NCBI GenBank assembly: GCA_002293845.1
Contig: DBEA01000004.1
Location: 14,097 to 30,864 of the forward strand
Length of the DNA: 16,768 bases
Reading direction: 5' to 3'
From: Patescibacteria group bacterium UBA918
Lineage (GTDB): Bacteria > Patescibacteriota > Minisyncoccia > Phycocordibacterales > UBA918
Shown here in pieces: positions 9,006 to 16,297 of the stretch; position 1 is the first letter of the stretch, and every line of letters begins with the position of its first letter. The translations under genes were made by a program, and so were the position numbers. Below the pieces are notes generated by a model. The model made no database searches, had not been told where the DNA came from, and saw nothing but the letters and a program-made list of their open reading frames with translations.

Positions 9006-9014
9006 ATTATACCA
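9006..9014 (-). promoter_or_regulatory. extended -10 promoter of ddl, leaderless start
   Basis: TGGTATAAT on the minus strand has a perfect -10 with a TGN extension. No good -35 is present. The spacing places the transcript start at or next to the A of the ddl ATG (8999). Confidence 0.6.
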
Positions 9015-9016
9015 TC

Positions 9017-10237
9017 TCAGCGCAAGGCGCGACGACGGCGTTCGCGGTGAAAGTTGATCGAGAAGCGATGCGCTTCGGCGTTCGCGAGCAGAATGGCGTC
9101 ATGATGTTTTTTAAGAAGACTCGCCGGACCCAATACGCGGATCGGTCGATGACGCTCGTCTTTCACTACCGCCACCACCGGTATCATGAGCGAATGAGCG
9201 GCGAGCACTTTCGAGGCGGCGTTTTTTTGCGCCGTGCTGCCATCTACCGCCACGATCTGTGGCAACGGCCATTCCGGATGACCGAGCCGGCGTTCTAAGA
9301 TCTCGCGCAAGGCGGCGGGATCGTTCGATACGGACACCGTCCTGATCTTGAATTGACGATAGTCGGAACGTCTCGTTTCCCCTCCTTCCACCACCGTCAT
9401 TACCCCTACCATGTCCTGGCCCCCAAGATGCGCGACGTCGTAAGCTTCGATGCGTACCGAGTTTTCATCGCGATAGATCCGGGAATCGTCTTTGATGAGC
9501 GCTACGTCTTGTATGTGCTGAAGCGCGAAGATCTTTCTTTTCACGATCTCGGCCTCCTCGAAGCGCTCGTCTCGCGCCATTTTTTTCATCTCGATCTCAA
9601 GTTCTTTTATCACCTTGCCTTTCTTGCCCTCAAAAAAGAGACGGATGTGGCGAATGGTGCGCAAATACTCCTCCCGATTTTCGCTTGACGGATACAAACC
9701 GATCTGACGATTGAAGTCGATCTTGCCGCGCGCCAGATTGGAACGCTCCTCGCCGACCGGTTTTGGAGTGTCGTAGAAACGGAACAGTCGGCGTACTATC
9801 TTTAAGGCCTCGCGAAAAAGCGCGCCGCTCGGGAACGGACCGAAGTGATAGATGGCATCGTGGTCGTCGAGGTCTTTGCCGCGCACCACCAGGACCCGGG
9901 GCCACTCCTCGTTCGTGATGATGAGATGATTGTAACTTTTATCGTCCTTGGCGATCGTGTTGAAGTGCGGCTTGTGGGTGCGGATCAGATTCGTCTCTAA
10001 TATCAAAGCTTCCAAGACGGAGTCGGTCACCGTCCACTCCACGTTCTTCGCTTCCGTCACCATTTTTTCGATCAGCGCCGAGCGCTTTTCTTTGAGGTCG
10101 GGAGCGAAATAACTACGCACGCGATTCTTAAGCGACGTGGCTTTGCCGATATAGAGAATCTCTTTCCGAGCACCGAGAAAAAAATACACCCCAGGCGAGT
10201 CCGGCAACTTCTTTTTTTGTAAGGCTTCTTTGGTCAT
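9017..10237 (-). CDS. uvrC: UvrABC excinuclease subunit C, short form
   Basis: UvrC makes both incisions around a DNA lesion in nucleotide excision repair. The N-terminal GIY-YIG nuclease spans about 13-95 (SPGVYFFLG, ILYIGKATSLKNRVRSYF, and E81 in LILETNLI). A UVR helix pair that binds UvrB lies near 206-240. The RNase H-like domain has all three catalytic residues of the D-D-H triad: D267 (EAYDVAH), D332 (VAVDGS) and H390 (AEAHRF). At 406 residues it is about 200 short of the usual length. It ends directly after the RNase H domain, with no helix-hairpin-helix pair. The protein contains no cysteine at all, so the four-Cys iron-sulfur site of E. coli UvrC is absent. No SD is seen. Confidence 0.95.
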   Translation of the reverse strand: MTKEALQKKKLPDSPGVYFFLGARKEILYIGKATSLKNRVRSYFAPDLKEKRSALIEKMVTEAKNVEWTVTDSVLEALILETNLIRTHKPHFNTIAKDDKSYNHLIITNEEWPRVLVVRGKDLDDHDAIYHFGPFPSGALFREALKIVRRLFRFYDTPKPVGEERSNLARGKIDFNRQIGLYPSSENREEYLRTIRHIRLFFEGKKGKVIKELEIEMKKMARDERFEEAEIVKRKIFALQHIQDVALIKDDSRIYRDENSVRIEAYDVAHLGGQDMVGVMTVVEGGETRRSDYRQFKIRTVSVSNDPAALREILERRLGHPEWPLPQIVAVDGSTAQKNAASKVLAAHSLMIPVVAVVKDERHRPIRVLGPASLLKKHHDAILLANAEAHRFSINFHRERRRRALR

Positions 10238-10246
10238 AAATACTTT

Positions 10247-10270
10247 GGCCGCGCGTATCCTCGCGCGGCC
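10247..10270. repeat. GC-rich hairpin between orf62 and uvrC
   Basis: A perfect 9-bp stem (GGCCGCGCG with CGCGCGGCC) has a 6-nt loop. It lies 10 nt past the orf62 stop and 9 nt before the uvrC start. The U-content after it on the minus strand is poor, so it may be a weak terminator for orf62 or a translation-modulating hairpin for uvrC. Confidence 0.6.
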
Positions 10271-10280
10271 TGCAACTCTT

Positions 10281-10469
10281 CTAATGGTCGGCTAGCGGAA
10301 CTGGATAGGAACTCACACGCCAGAACACGACCATGGCCCGAAATTCCTCAACCCTAAGCCCAGCGCACATGGCCGCATAGCGGAGTTTGTCTTCGTCATC
10401 TGAACCTTCCCGCAGAAAGGCCCAGAACGTCAGCCAGAGGCCCCATGCGCGGTGGTGTCTATAGTCCAT
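10281..10469 (-). CDS. small orphan protein between uvrA and uvrC (orf62)
   Basis: I do not recognise this 62-residue, Trp- and Arg-rich, probably soluble protein (MDYRHHRAWGLWLTFWAFLR ... VEEFRAMVVFWRVSSYPVPL). The start was chosen at the ATG at 10469 because GGAGG (10481-10477) lies 7 nt upstream; a longer reading from further upstream would overrun both the SD and the likely promoter. A perfect -10 is present upstream, and a GC-rich hairpin follows the stop. The signals of a complete small gene are thus all present, although coding potential of so short an ORF cannot be proved from one sequence. Confidence 0.6.
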   Translation of the reverse strand: MDYRHHRAWGLWLTFWAFLREGSDDEDKLRYAAMCAGLRVEEFRAMVVFWRVSSYPVPLADH

Positions 10470-10505
10470 TTCGCATCCTCCAATGTTTGAACTCCCTAAA
10501 AACGA

Positions 10506-10532
10506 ATTATACACTAACCCCTACCTCTTCAA
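10506..10532 (-). promoter_or_regulatory. candidate promoter of orf62
   Basis: The minus strand has a perfect TATAAT at 10511-10506, with TTGAAG (10532-10527) 15 nt upstream, shorter than the ideal 17. The -35 overlaps the last codons of uvrA. The SD GGAGG follows at 10481-10477. Confidence 0.5.
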
Positions 10533-13214
10533 CACCTTCTTTAGATACTGCCCCGTGAAGGACTTCTCGTTTTTGGCCACTTGCTCCGGCGTGCCCTTGG
10601 CGATCAGATTACCTCCGCCCTCCCCGCCCTCCGGACCGAAGTCGAGAATATAGTCGGCCGATTTCACCAGATCCAAGTTGTGCTCGATCACCATCACGGT
10701 ATTGCCGCGATTGACGAGCTCCTGCAGGATCTCGATGAGTTTCCGCACGTCTTCGTAGTGTAGGCCGATGGTCGGTTCGTCCAAAAGATAGATGGTCTTT
10801 TGCGTATGCGGACGATAGAGCTCCGAAGCGATCTTCACTCGTTGCGCTTCGCCGCCCGAAAGCGTGGTCGCGCTTTGACCGAGTTCGAGATAACCAAGCC
10901 CCACGTCGAGCAAACTGCGCAACCGCTCGGCGATCGACGGCACGTCGTTAAAGAAATTATAGGCTTCCTCGATGGTCATATGAAGGACCTGGTCGATGTT
11001 CTTCTTGCGGTAGGTCACCTCCAGAGTCTCCTTGGTGAATCGTTTGCCGTCGCAGACGTCGCAGGTGACGTACACCGTCGGCAAGAAGTGCATCTCGACC
11101 GCGATCTCGCCGTTACCTTGGCAGGCTTCGCAACGACCGCCTTTGACGTTGAAAGAGAACCGCCCCGGCTTCCAACCGCGCGCGCGAGCCTCGCTCGTCG
11201 ACGCGAACATATCGCGAATATGGGTGAACGCGCCGGTGTAAGTGGCCGGATTTGATCGCGGCGTGCGTCCGATCGGCGACTGATCGATCATGACCGAGCG
11301 ACCGAGATACTCGGTGCCGTCGATCGAGGCCACGTTGTAGGTCTTGGCGGTGCGATAACGGCGCTCCAATCGAGCTTGGAGATTTCGATAAAGTATCTCG
11401 TACATGAAAGACGACTTGCCGCTTCCCGACACACCGGTCACAGCGATCAGCCGCCCGAGCGGAATGTCCACGCTGAGATTTTTGATATTGAAAGCTTTGC
11501 CGCCCCGGATCTTGATCGAACCCTTCTCGCCTTCGCGGCGCTTCGGTATCTCTATCTGTCTATCGCCACGGAGATAATCTAGGGTAACCGAACCGGATTC
11601 GTTTTTCTTGTCGGACAGTAATTTTTCCAGATAGTCGGACACCACCACGTTTCCCCCGTGCACCCCGGCGCCCGGTCCGATGTCGACGAGATAATCGGCG
11701 GCGTAGATGGTGTCCTCGTCATGCTCGACCACGATGATCGTGTTACCGAGATCGCGCAGACTGGTCAAGGTGGCGATCAGGCGATCATTGTCGCGCTGAT
11801 GGAGACCGATGGTCGGTTCGTCCAAAACGTAAAGAGCGCCGACGAGACCGCTGCCGAGCTGCGACGCCAAGCGGATACGCTGAGCCTCGCCGCCCGAGAG
11901 CGTGTTGGCGCGGCGATCGAGGGTCAAATATTCGATACCGACGTTCTTCATGAACTCCAACCGTTCGATGATCTCCCGCAGGGCCGGCCAAGCGATATCC
12001 TGCTGTTTTTTGGACAACTTGAGTTTGGCGATGAAATCGGCGGCGTCCTTGACGGATAGACTGGTGAAATCGACGATGTTTTTGCCGGTTTTCGGATCAC
12101 CGCCGAGATAGACTCGCAGAGCCTCCGGACGTAGGCGGGCACCTTTACAAGCCGGACACTCGTCGGATTGGAAGATGCCGACGACGCCGAGGCCGTTACA
12201 CTCCGGACACGCGCCATAGGGAGAATTGAAAGAGAAAAGTCGCGGCTCCACTTCCGGAAACGACGATCCGTCGATCGGGCAGATGAACTTGGCCGACAGC
12301 GTGCGCTCGGTGCCGTCGGGCGATTCCACTTTGACGAGGCCGTTCGATTCTTTGAGAGCCAACTCCACCGATTCGCTCAAGCGTTCGCGTGAACCTTTTG
12401 AATCTTCGGTGAACTCGCTCACGTATATCGCATCGACGAGAACGTCGATGTCGTGCCGCTGGTTCTTCTTGAGTTCGATGCGCTCGCGCAGTTGCTTGAT
12501 CTGCCCGTCGATCTTGACCGTTTCGTAACCCTTGTTCAAAAGATCGTAGAGAAGCTGGTAGTACTCGCCCTTGCGGCCGACCACCAACGGTGCGAAAATG
12601 GCCACCTTACCTCTACTTATCGATACCCCTAAAACCGTTTCTTCAGAAACGGTTCGGGCGTCCGACCGCAAAGCGGTCGGATTAGCCATCACTTTCTCCC
12701 TCTTGGCCTCCTTGACCTCCTTGTCCTCGATCGACTTGAGGACGATGCCCAAGATCTCATCTTGCGATAACTTTTCGATGGCGACGTCTTCGGTCAAGCA
12801 GTACGGTTGGCCGACGCGGGCATAGAGAATACGCAGGTAGTCATAGATTTCGGTGATGGTCGCGACCGTCGAACGCGGATTACGGCTGGCCGATTTTTGA
12901 TCGATAGAAATAGCCGGTGAAAGTCCGCTGATCTCATCGACGTCGGGTTTCTGCATCTTATTCAAAAACTGCCGCGCGTACGCCGACAGCGACTCGACAT
13001 AGCGGCGCTGACCTTCGGCGAAAATGGTGTCGAAAGCCAAGGACGACTTGCCGCTGCCGGACGGCCCGGTTACCGCGATCATCTTGCCGCGCGGCATCTC
13101 CACCGTGATGTTCTTGAGATTATGGGTACGCGCGCCCCGCACGACTATCTTGTCGTCCTTGAGTCCCTCCCCCTTCACTTCCCATTTGACTTTGGATTTT
13201 TTTGGACTAGACAT
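10521..13214 (-). CDS. uvrA: UvrABC excinuclease subunit A, lacking insertion domain
   Basis: UvrA is the damage-recognising dimeric ABC ATPase that loads UvrB. Both ATPase halves are intact: P-loops GPSGSGKS (50-57) and GVSGSGKS (594-601), signatures LSGGEAQR (439-446 and 785-792), and LDEPTIGLH in each half. The zinc module CEACQGNG ... CDVCDGKR (695-724) is complete. In the first zinc module the usual C-P-x-C/H is CPID (312-315). After [11 protein letters not shown] (335-344) only 8 residues precede [14 protein letters not shown], where E. coli UvrA has over 100, so the insertion domain is absent. An extra segment at about 165-200 interrupts the UvrB-binding region and is palindrome-encoded. 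SD GGAGG (13228-13224) is present. Length is 897 against about 940. Confidence 0.97.
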   Translation of the reverse strand: MSSPKKSKVKWEVKGEGLKDDKIVVRGARTHNLKNITVEMPRGKMIAVTGPSGSGKSSLAFDTIFAEGQRRYVESLSAYARQFLNKMQKPDVDEISGLSPAISIDQKSASRNPRSTVATITEIYDYLRILYARVGQPYCLTEDVAIEKLSQDEILGIVLKSIEDKEVKEAKREKVMANPTALRSDARTVSEETVLGVSISRGKVAIFAPLVVGRKGEYYQLLYDLLNKGYETVKIDGQIKQLRERIELKKNQRHDIDVLVDAIYVSEFTEDSKGSRERLSESVELALKESNGLVKVESPDGTERTLSAKFICPIDGSSFPEVEPRLFSFNSPYGACPECNGLGVVGIFQSDECPACKGARLRPEALRVYLGGDPKTGKNIVDFTSLSVKDAADFIAKLKLSKKQQDIAWPALREIIERLEFMKNVGIEYLTLDRRANTLSGGEAQRIRLASQLGSGLVGALYVLDEPTIGLHQRDNDRLIATLTSLRDLGNTIIVVEHDEDTIYAADYLVDIGPGAGVHGGNVVVSDYLEKLLSDKKNESGSVTLDYLRGDRQIEIPKRREGEKGSIKIRGGKAFNIKNLSVDIPLGRLIAVTGVSGSGKSSFMYEILYRNLQARLERRYRTAKTYNVASIDGTEYLGRSVMIDQSPIGRTPRSNPATYTGAFTHIRDMFASTSEARARGWKPGRFSFNVKGGRCEACQGNGEIAVEMHFLPTVYVTCDVCDGKRFTKETLEVTYRKKNIDQVLHMTIEEAYNFFNDVPSIAERLRSLLDVGLGYLELGQSATTLSGGEAQRVKIASELYRPHTQKTIYLLDEPTIGLHYEDVRKLIEILQELVNRGNTVMVIEHNLDLVKSADYILDFGPEGGEGGGNLIAKGTPEQVAKNEKSFTGQYLKKVLKR
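12633..12681. repeat. pair of perfect palindromes inside uvrA
   Basis: 12633-12654 has 10-nt arms AACCGTTTCT/AGAAACGGTT with a 2-nt centre. 12661-12681 has 9-nt arms TCCGACCGC/GCGGTCGGA with an AAA loop. Six bases separate them. They encode UvrA residues about 178-194 ([17 protein letters not shown]), inside a stretch with no counterpart in E. coli UvrA. The reading frame stays open. Confidence 0.85.
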
Positions 13215-13259
13215 AGCAGTTTGCCTCCGGTTGGAGCCGAAGGTCGTATTACGGTGAGG

Positions 13260-13268
13260 AGTATAGCA
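13260..13268 (-). promoter_or_regulatory. extended -10 promoter of uvrA
   Basis: TGCTATACT on the minus strand gives a TGN-extended, near-consensus -10, placed directly after the upstream terminator's U-tract. The predicted leader of about 40 nt carries the SD GGAGG; a short CTCC-AACC-GGAG stem could cover that SD. Confidence 0.5.
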
Positions 13269-13269
13269 T

Positions 13270-13303
13270 AAAAAAGAATCCTCACGCTTCGGAAAGCGTG
13301 AGG
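13270..13303 (-). terminator. intrinsic terminator of the orf138-orf66 unit
   Basis: A perfect 10-bp stem CCTCACGCTT/AAGCGTGAGG with a 4-nt loop (13280-13303) is followed on the minus strand by ATTCTTTTTTA. It lies about 110 nt after the orf66 stop and just before the uvrA promoter. Confidence 0.85.
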
Positions 13304-13415
13304 TTCGTGCTGATAGGGGGAGAGGTATCTTATCCTGTCCATGTCCGCGTGTTCGCGGAGAGGAACAATTAACCTTTTAGAGAACGCCGAAACGTTCAAA
13401 CCTCGCTATCGTGCA

Positions 13416-13616
13416 CTAGTAGTTGTGCTTGGCAGACGTCCATCTTTCGATGAGTTCATCTGCCTCGTCCGACCTTCCGTGCCGCTCGAGCCACATGGCC
13501 TTTGCTAACACAGTGTCGTCCGTATGCTTATTGGGAGGATTTGCCTTCTTGAAGCCGCGTGGCCACGAGAAGAGGAAAATCGATCCGTTGCGATGCACAA
13601 TCATAGCCTCGGCCAT
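13416..13616 (-). CDS. small protein of unknown function (orf66)
   Basis: This 66-residue soluble, charged protein has no family that I recognise. The N-terminal half looks like a short beta hairpin (MIVHRNGSIFLFSWPRG). The C-terminal half is helical (TVLAKAMWLERHGRSDEADE) and resembles one helix pair of a TPR-like repeat, too short to assign. AGGAGG (13627-13622) lies 5 nt before the ATG, and the gene begins 16 nt after the orf138 stop, so the two form a translational pair. The ORF lies in its own unit between uvrB and uvrA, closed by a terminator. The excellent SD makes it likely to be expressed. Confidence 0.72.
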   Translation of the reverse strand: MAEAMIVHRNGSIFLFSWPRGFKKANPPNKHTDDTVLAKAMWLERHGRSDEADELIERWTSAKHNY

Positions 13617-13632
13617 GTCTTCCTCCTCTGAG

Positions 13633-14049
13633 TCAGCGACGACGCTCGTTGCGACGCGACTTGTTGCTCTGAGGCGGCGACTCGAGCATCTGCGTAAACA
13701 GAGTCTCGAAGACCGAGCGAGCGATCGGCTCGATGTCTTCCACCTTGCAGCCGGTCTTGTGGGCCAGACTGCCGAGTCCGCGACGCCATTCGTTCGGCGC
13801 CATAATGCGAGCTTCGTTGCGCAACGCTTCTACGAGGAGCTTGCGGGTGTGGACGAGAGCGGACGCCAACGCACCTACGGTCAGCTGCGTTTCCATAGGC
13901 AAGTCCTTGTAGGCCAGGCCGAGGGCGTAGGGCTTCCCATAGATGTAAAGAGTATCATTGCCGTTGGAGTGCATGCGAAGCACGCCTTCCTCCGACTTGA
14001 TATACGGTTCGGCCACACTGAGGTGGACCGGATCGGTATTCTCGTACAT
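13633..14049 (-). CDS. protein of unknown function (orf138)
   Basis: This 138-residue, probably cytoplasmic protein is unrecognised. The N-terminal third contains a strand-rich stretch (GVLRMHSNGNDTLYIYGKPY), the middle is helical (QLTVGALASALVHTRKLLVE), and the C-terminus ends in a very basic tail (NKSRRNERRR) that might bind nucleic acid. The start at 14049 was chosen because AGGAGG (14060-14055) lies 5 nt upstream and a promoter lies just ahead; an in-frame ATG at 14121 would start inside the -35. It heads a two-gene unit with orf66. Position within the excision repair cluster suggests, but does not show, a link to DNA repair. Confidence 0.78.
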   Translation of the reverse strand: MYENTDPVHLSVAEPYIKSEEGVLRMHSNGNDTLYIYGKPYALGLAYKDLPMETQLTVGALASALVHTRKLLVEALRNEARIMAPNEWRRGLGSLAHKTGCKVEDIEPIARSVFETLFTQMLESPPQSNKSRRNERRR

Positions 14050-14092
14050 TACTTCCTCCTGTAAGGAACAGTGCCGATGTTGACACTCTTTC

Positions 14093-14121
14093 ATTGTAGC
14101 ACAAATTACTGATTTATGCAA
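14093..14121 (-). promoter_or_regulatory. promoter of the orf138-orf66 unit
   Basis: TTGCAT (14121-14116), exactly 17 nt, then TACAAT (14098-14093) on the minus strand: a near-consensus housekeeping promoter starting 3 nt after the uvrB stop. The leader of roughly 35 nt contains an AGTGTC/GGCACT stem before the SD. Confidence 0.75.
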
Positions 14122-14124
14122 CAG

Positions 14125-16155
14125 CTATTTCTTTCTCTTCCCTGACTCCTCCAGCGCCCTGATTTCGTCCCTAATTATGGCCGCGGTTTCGAAGTCCAAA
14201 ATAGCCACCGCTTCGTTCATCTGCCGGCGCTTCTCAGTGATGACCTTGCGCGGATTCTTTTTATAAAGCTCGAGGTCGACCTTCAAAAGCGTGCCGACCG
14301 TCTCGTCATGATCGCTTCTAAGCTGATCGGCGATGGACTTGATCTCCTTTTTGATGGTCTGCGGCGTGATGCCATGCTCCGCGTTGTAGGCTAATTGCTT
14401 ATCGCGCCGGCGATTGGTCTCTTCGATGGCGTATTTGAGGGCCGGCGTGACGATGTCGGCGTAGAGAATTACCCGTCCATTGACGTTACGCGCCGCGCGA
14501 CCGATGGTCTGAATGAGCGCGGTCTCGCTGCGCAAGAATCCGGTTTTGTCGGCGTCGAGAATGGCGACCAATTCCACTTCGGGCAAGTCGAGACCTTCGC
14601 GCAACAAGTTAACGCCCACGAGACAATCGAAAACGCCCTTGCGGAAATCGGTCAGAATCTCGATGCGTTCCAGGGTCTCCACGTCGCTGTGAATGTACTT
14701 GGTCTTGATACCCTTGCCTTCCAAGAATTCCGCCAGATCCTCGGCCATCTGCTTCGTGAGCACGGTCGTCAGGACACGCGCTCCCTCACCGATCACTTTG
14801 ACCGCTTCGTCGATGAAATCTTTCACCTGCCCGGGGTAACTGCCCTTTTCCACGATGGGACGCAGGTCGATCTCCGGATCCACGAGACCGGTCGGGCGGA
14901 TGATCTGCTCGACCATCGGAAAGCCGGTCGTCTCGGCCTTTTCATATTCGTATTTCCCCGGTGTGGCCGAAGTGTATATCCTTTGCCCGACGTTCGCCTC
15001 GAACTCGTTGAATTTCAATGGTCGATTATCCTTGGCGCTCGGCAAACGGAATCCATATTCGACGAGCGTCTCCTTACGGGCCCGATCGCCGGCGTACATG
15101 CCGCCAAGCTGCGGAATGGTCACGTGGGACTCGTCGATCACCGTCAGGAAATCCGGCGTGCCGTCCGCTTTATGCGGGAAATAGTCCAAAAGAGTATATG
15201 GTGGTTCGTCCACCTGGCGACCATCGAAGTGGCGCGAGTAGTTCTCGATGCCGTTGCAGTAACCGATCTCGCGGATCAAAGCGAGGTCGTGTTCGGTGCG
15301 GCGCTTCAAACGCTCCGCTTCTAGAAGTTTCCCATCTTTATTGAATCTTCGGAGCTGCTCATCGAGTTCGAGCTTGATGTCGGCGATGGCTCGCGCGCGC
15401 TCGGCCTCCGGCGTGACGAAGTGCTTGGCCGGAAAGAGATAGAAGGTCTCCGGCTCTTCCACGATGGCGCGGGTAGTGGCATCGATCTTGGTTATCGAGG
15501 AAACCTCGTCCCCCATGAAGTTGAGTCGATAGATGACCTTCTCGTTGGTCGGCATGACTTCGACGGTGTTTCCCACCGCCCGGAAGTGTCCCGGTTCCAA
15601 GTCGGCGGTGGTACGCTCGAAATACATCGACACCAAAAGCCGCAACATATCGGCGCGGGTGGTTTTGAATCCCCTTTCGATCTTTTTATGCACCTTTTCG
15701 TACTCCGCCGGTGAACCGAGACCATAGATGCAGGAAACCGAAGCCACGATGATGACATCTCGGCGGGTCAAAAGCGCCTGGGTGGAAGCGTGACGCAAGC
15801 GATCGATCTCCTTGTTGATCTGCGCCTCCTTCTCGATATAAGTGTCCGAGACCGGCATATAGGCTTCCGGCTGATAATAGTCGTAGTAGGAGACGAAATA
15901 ATGGACGGCGTTATTCGGAAAAAAATCTCGATACTCTTGAGCCAACTGCGCCGCCAAGGTTTTGTTGTGCGCGATCACCAAAGTCGGCTTTTGAACGGCA
16001 TTGATGATGTTCGCCACCGTGAAGGTCTTACCCGACCCGGTCACACCCAAAAGCGTCTGGTGTTCGGCTCCGGCCTGGAGACCCTTTACCAGTTTTTCTA
16101 TGGCCTGCGGCTGATCGCCCGCCGGCGTCTTATCGGTCGCGAGTTCAAACTTCAT
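14125..16155 (-). CDS. uvrB: UvrABC excinuclease subunit B
   Basis: UvrB is the helicase-like protein that verifies damage and recruits UvrC. Its 676 residues are full length. Motifs in order: Walker A GVTGSGKT (37-44), the damage-probing beta-hairpin region SYYDYYQPEAYMPVSDTYIE (about 89-108), VIDESHVTIPQLGGMYAGDR in the helicase core, TGLVDPEIDLRP, the motif region LLREGLDLPEVELVAILDAD, and QTIGRAARN. The C-terminal UVR domain that binds UvrC occupies about the last 45 residues (KRRQMNEAVAILDFETAAIIRDE, shown only in part of its span). No SD is present. The start is 32 nt after the U-tract of a terminator, so expression may depend on read-through or on a weak promoter close to the ATG. Confidence 0.98.
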   Translation of the reverse strand: MKFELATDKTPAGDQPQAIEKLVKGLQAGAEHQTLLGVTGSGKTFTVANIINAVQKPTLVIAHNKTLAAQLAQEYRDFFPNNAVHYFVSYYDYYQPEAYMPVSDTYIEKEAQINKEIDRLRHASTQALLTRRDVIIVASVSCIYGLGSPAEYEKVHKKIERGFKTTRADMLRLLVSMYFERTTADLEPGHFRAVGNTVEVMPTNEKVIYRLNFMGDEVSSITKIDATTRAIVEEPETFYLFPAKHFVTPEAERARAIADIKLELDEQLRRFNKDGKLLEAERLKRRTEHDLALIREIGYCNGIENYSRHFDGRQVDEPPYTLLDYFPHKADGTPDFLTVIDESHVTIPQLGGMYAGDRARKETLVEYGFRLPSAKDNRPLKFNEFEANVGQRIYTSATPGKYEYEKAETTGFPMVEQIIRPTGLVDPEIDLRPIVEKGSYPGQVKDFIDEAVKVIGEGARVLTTVLTKQMAEDLAEFLEGKGIKTKYIHSDVETLERIEILTDFRKGVFDCLVGVNLLREGLDLPEVELVAILDADKTGFLRSETALIQTIGRAARNVNGRVILYADIVTPALKYAIEETNRRRDKQLAYNAEHGITPQTIKKEIKSIADQLRSDHDETVGTLLKVDLELYKKNPRKVITEKRRQMNEAVAILDFETAAIIRDEIRALEESGKRKK

Positions 16156-16186
16156 GAATATGACAGTCTAGCTGAATTGTGGAAAT

Positions 16187-16218
16187 AAAAAAAGCGGGCG
16201 GCTCCGAAGAGACCGCCC
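16187..16218 (-). terminator. intrinsic terminator between tgt and uvrB
   Basis: On the minus strand GGGCGG-T-CTC-TTCG-GAG-CCGCCC is followed by GC and seven T. The C(UUCG)G tetraloop is unusually stable; one base is bulged. It is either the tgt terminator or an attenuator ahead of uvrB. Confidence 0.88.
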
Positions 16219-16263
16219 TAAGTCTGAGGGAGCCGTCCACTAACAGAGGAGTCCGTGGACAGC
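16187..16263 (-). ncRNA. candidate small RNA or attenuator leader upstream of uvrB
   Basis: From the predicted start near 16263 a 75-80 nt RNA would run to the terminator with no ATG-initiated reading frame. It contains a GTCCAC/GTGGAC stem (16260-16255 with 16240-16235) and the segment CGGCTCC (16235-16229), which is perfectly complementary to GGAGCCG (16205-16199) in the terminator's 3' arm. That gives a possible antiterminator competing with the terminator. It could instead be a free small RNA, or merely the 3' tail of tgt. Confidence 0.4.
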
Positions 16264-16269
16264 GGGTAC

Positions 16270-16297
16270 ATTATATCTCAACTGTGCAAAATTTCAT
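16270..16297 (-). promoter_or_regulatory. candidate promoter immediately after tgt
   Basis: A perfect TATAAT (16275-16270) follows ATGAAA (16297-16292) by 16 nt on the minus strand. The -10 starts 3 nt after the tgt stop. It would drive the uvrB leader or a small RNA. Confidence 0.5.

Noticed and set aside
13175..13399. 74-codon minus-strand frame overlapping the uvrA start
   Set aside because: It crosses the terminator and uvrA promoter and runs out of frame into uvrA; no SD.
13386..13400. CGAAACGTTC as an SOS (LexA) box
   Set aside because: Too short for the Gram-positive or E. coli consensus and not placed at a promoter of any uvr gene.
13423..14064. 213-codon plus-strand frame opposite orf138 and orf66
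   Set aside because: The minus-strand pair has a promoter, two strong SDs and a terminator; the plus-strand frame has none of these.
14395..15324. 309-codon plus-strand frame
   Set aside because: Antisense to the conserved core of uvrB, with no start signals.
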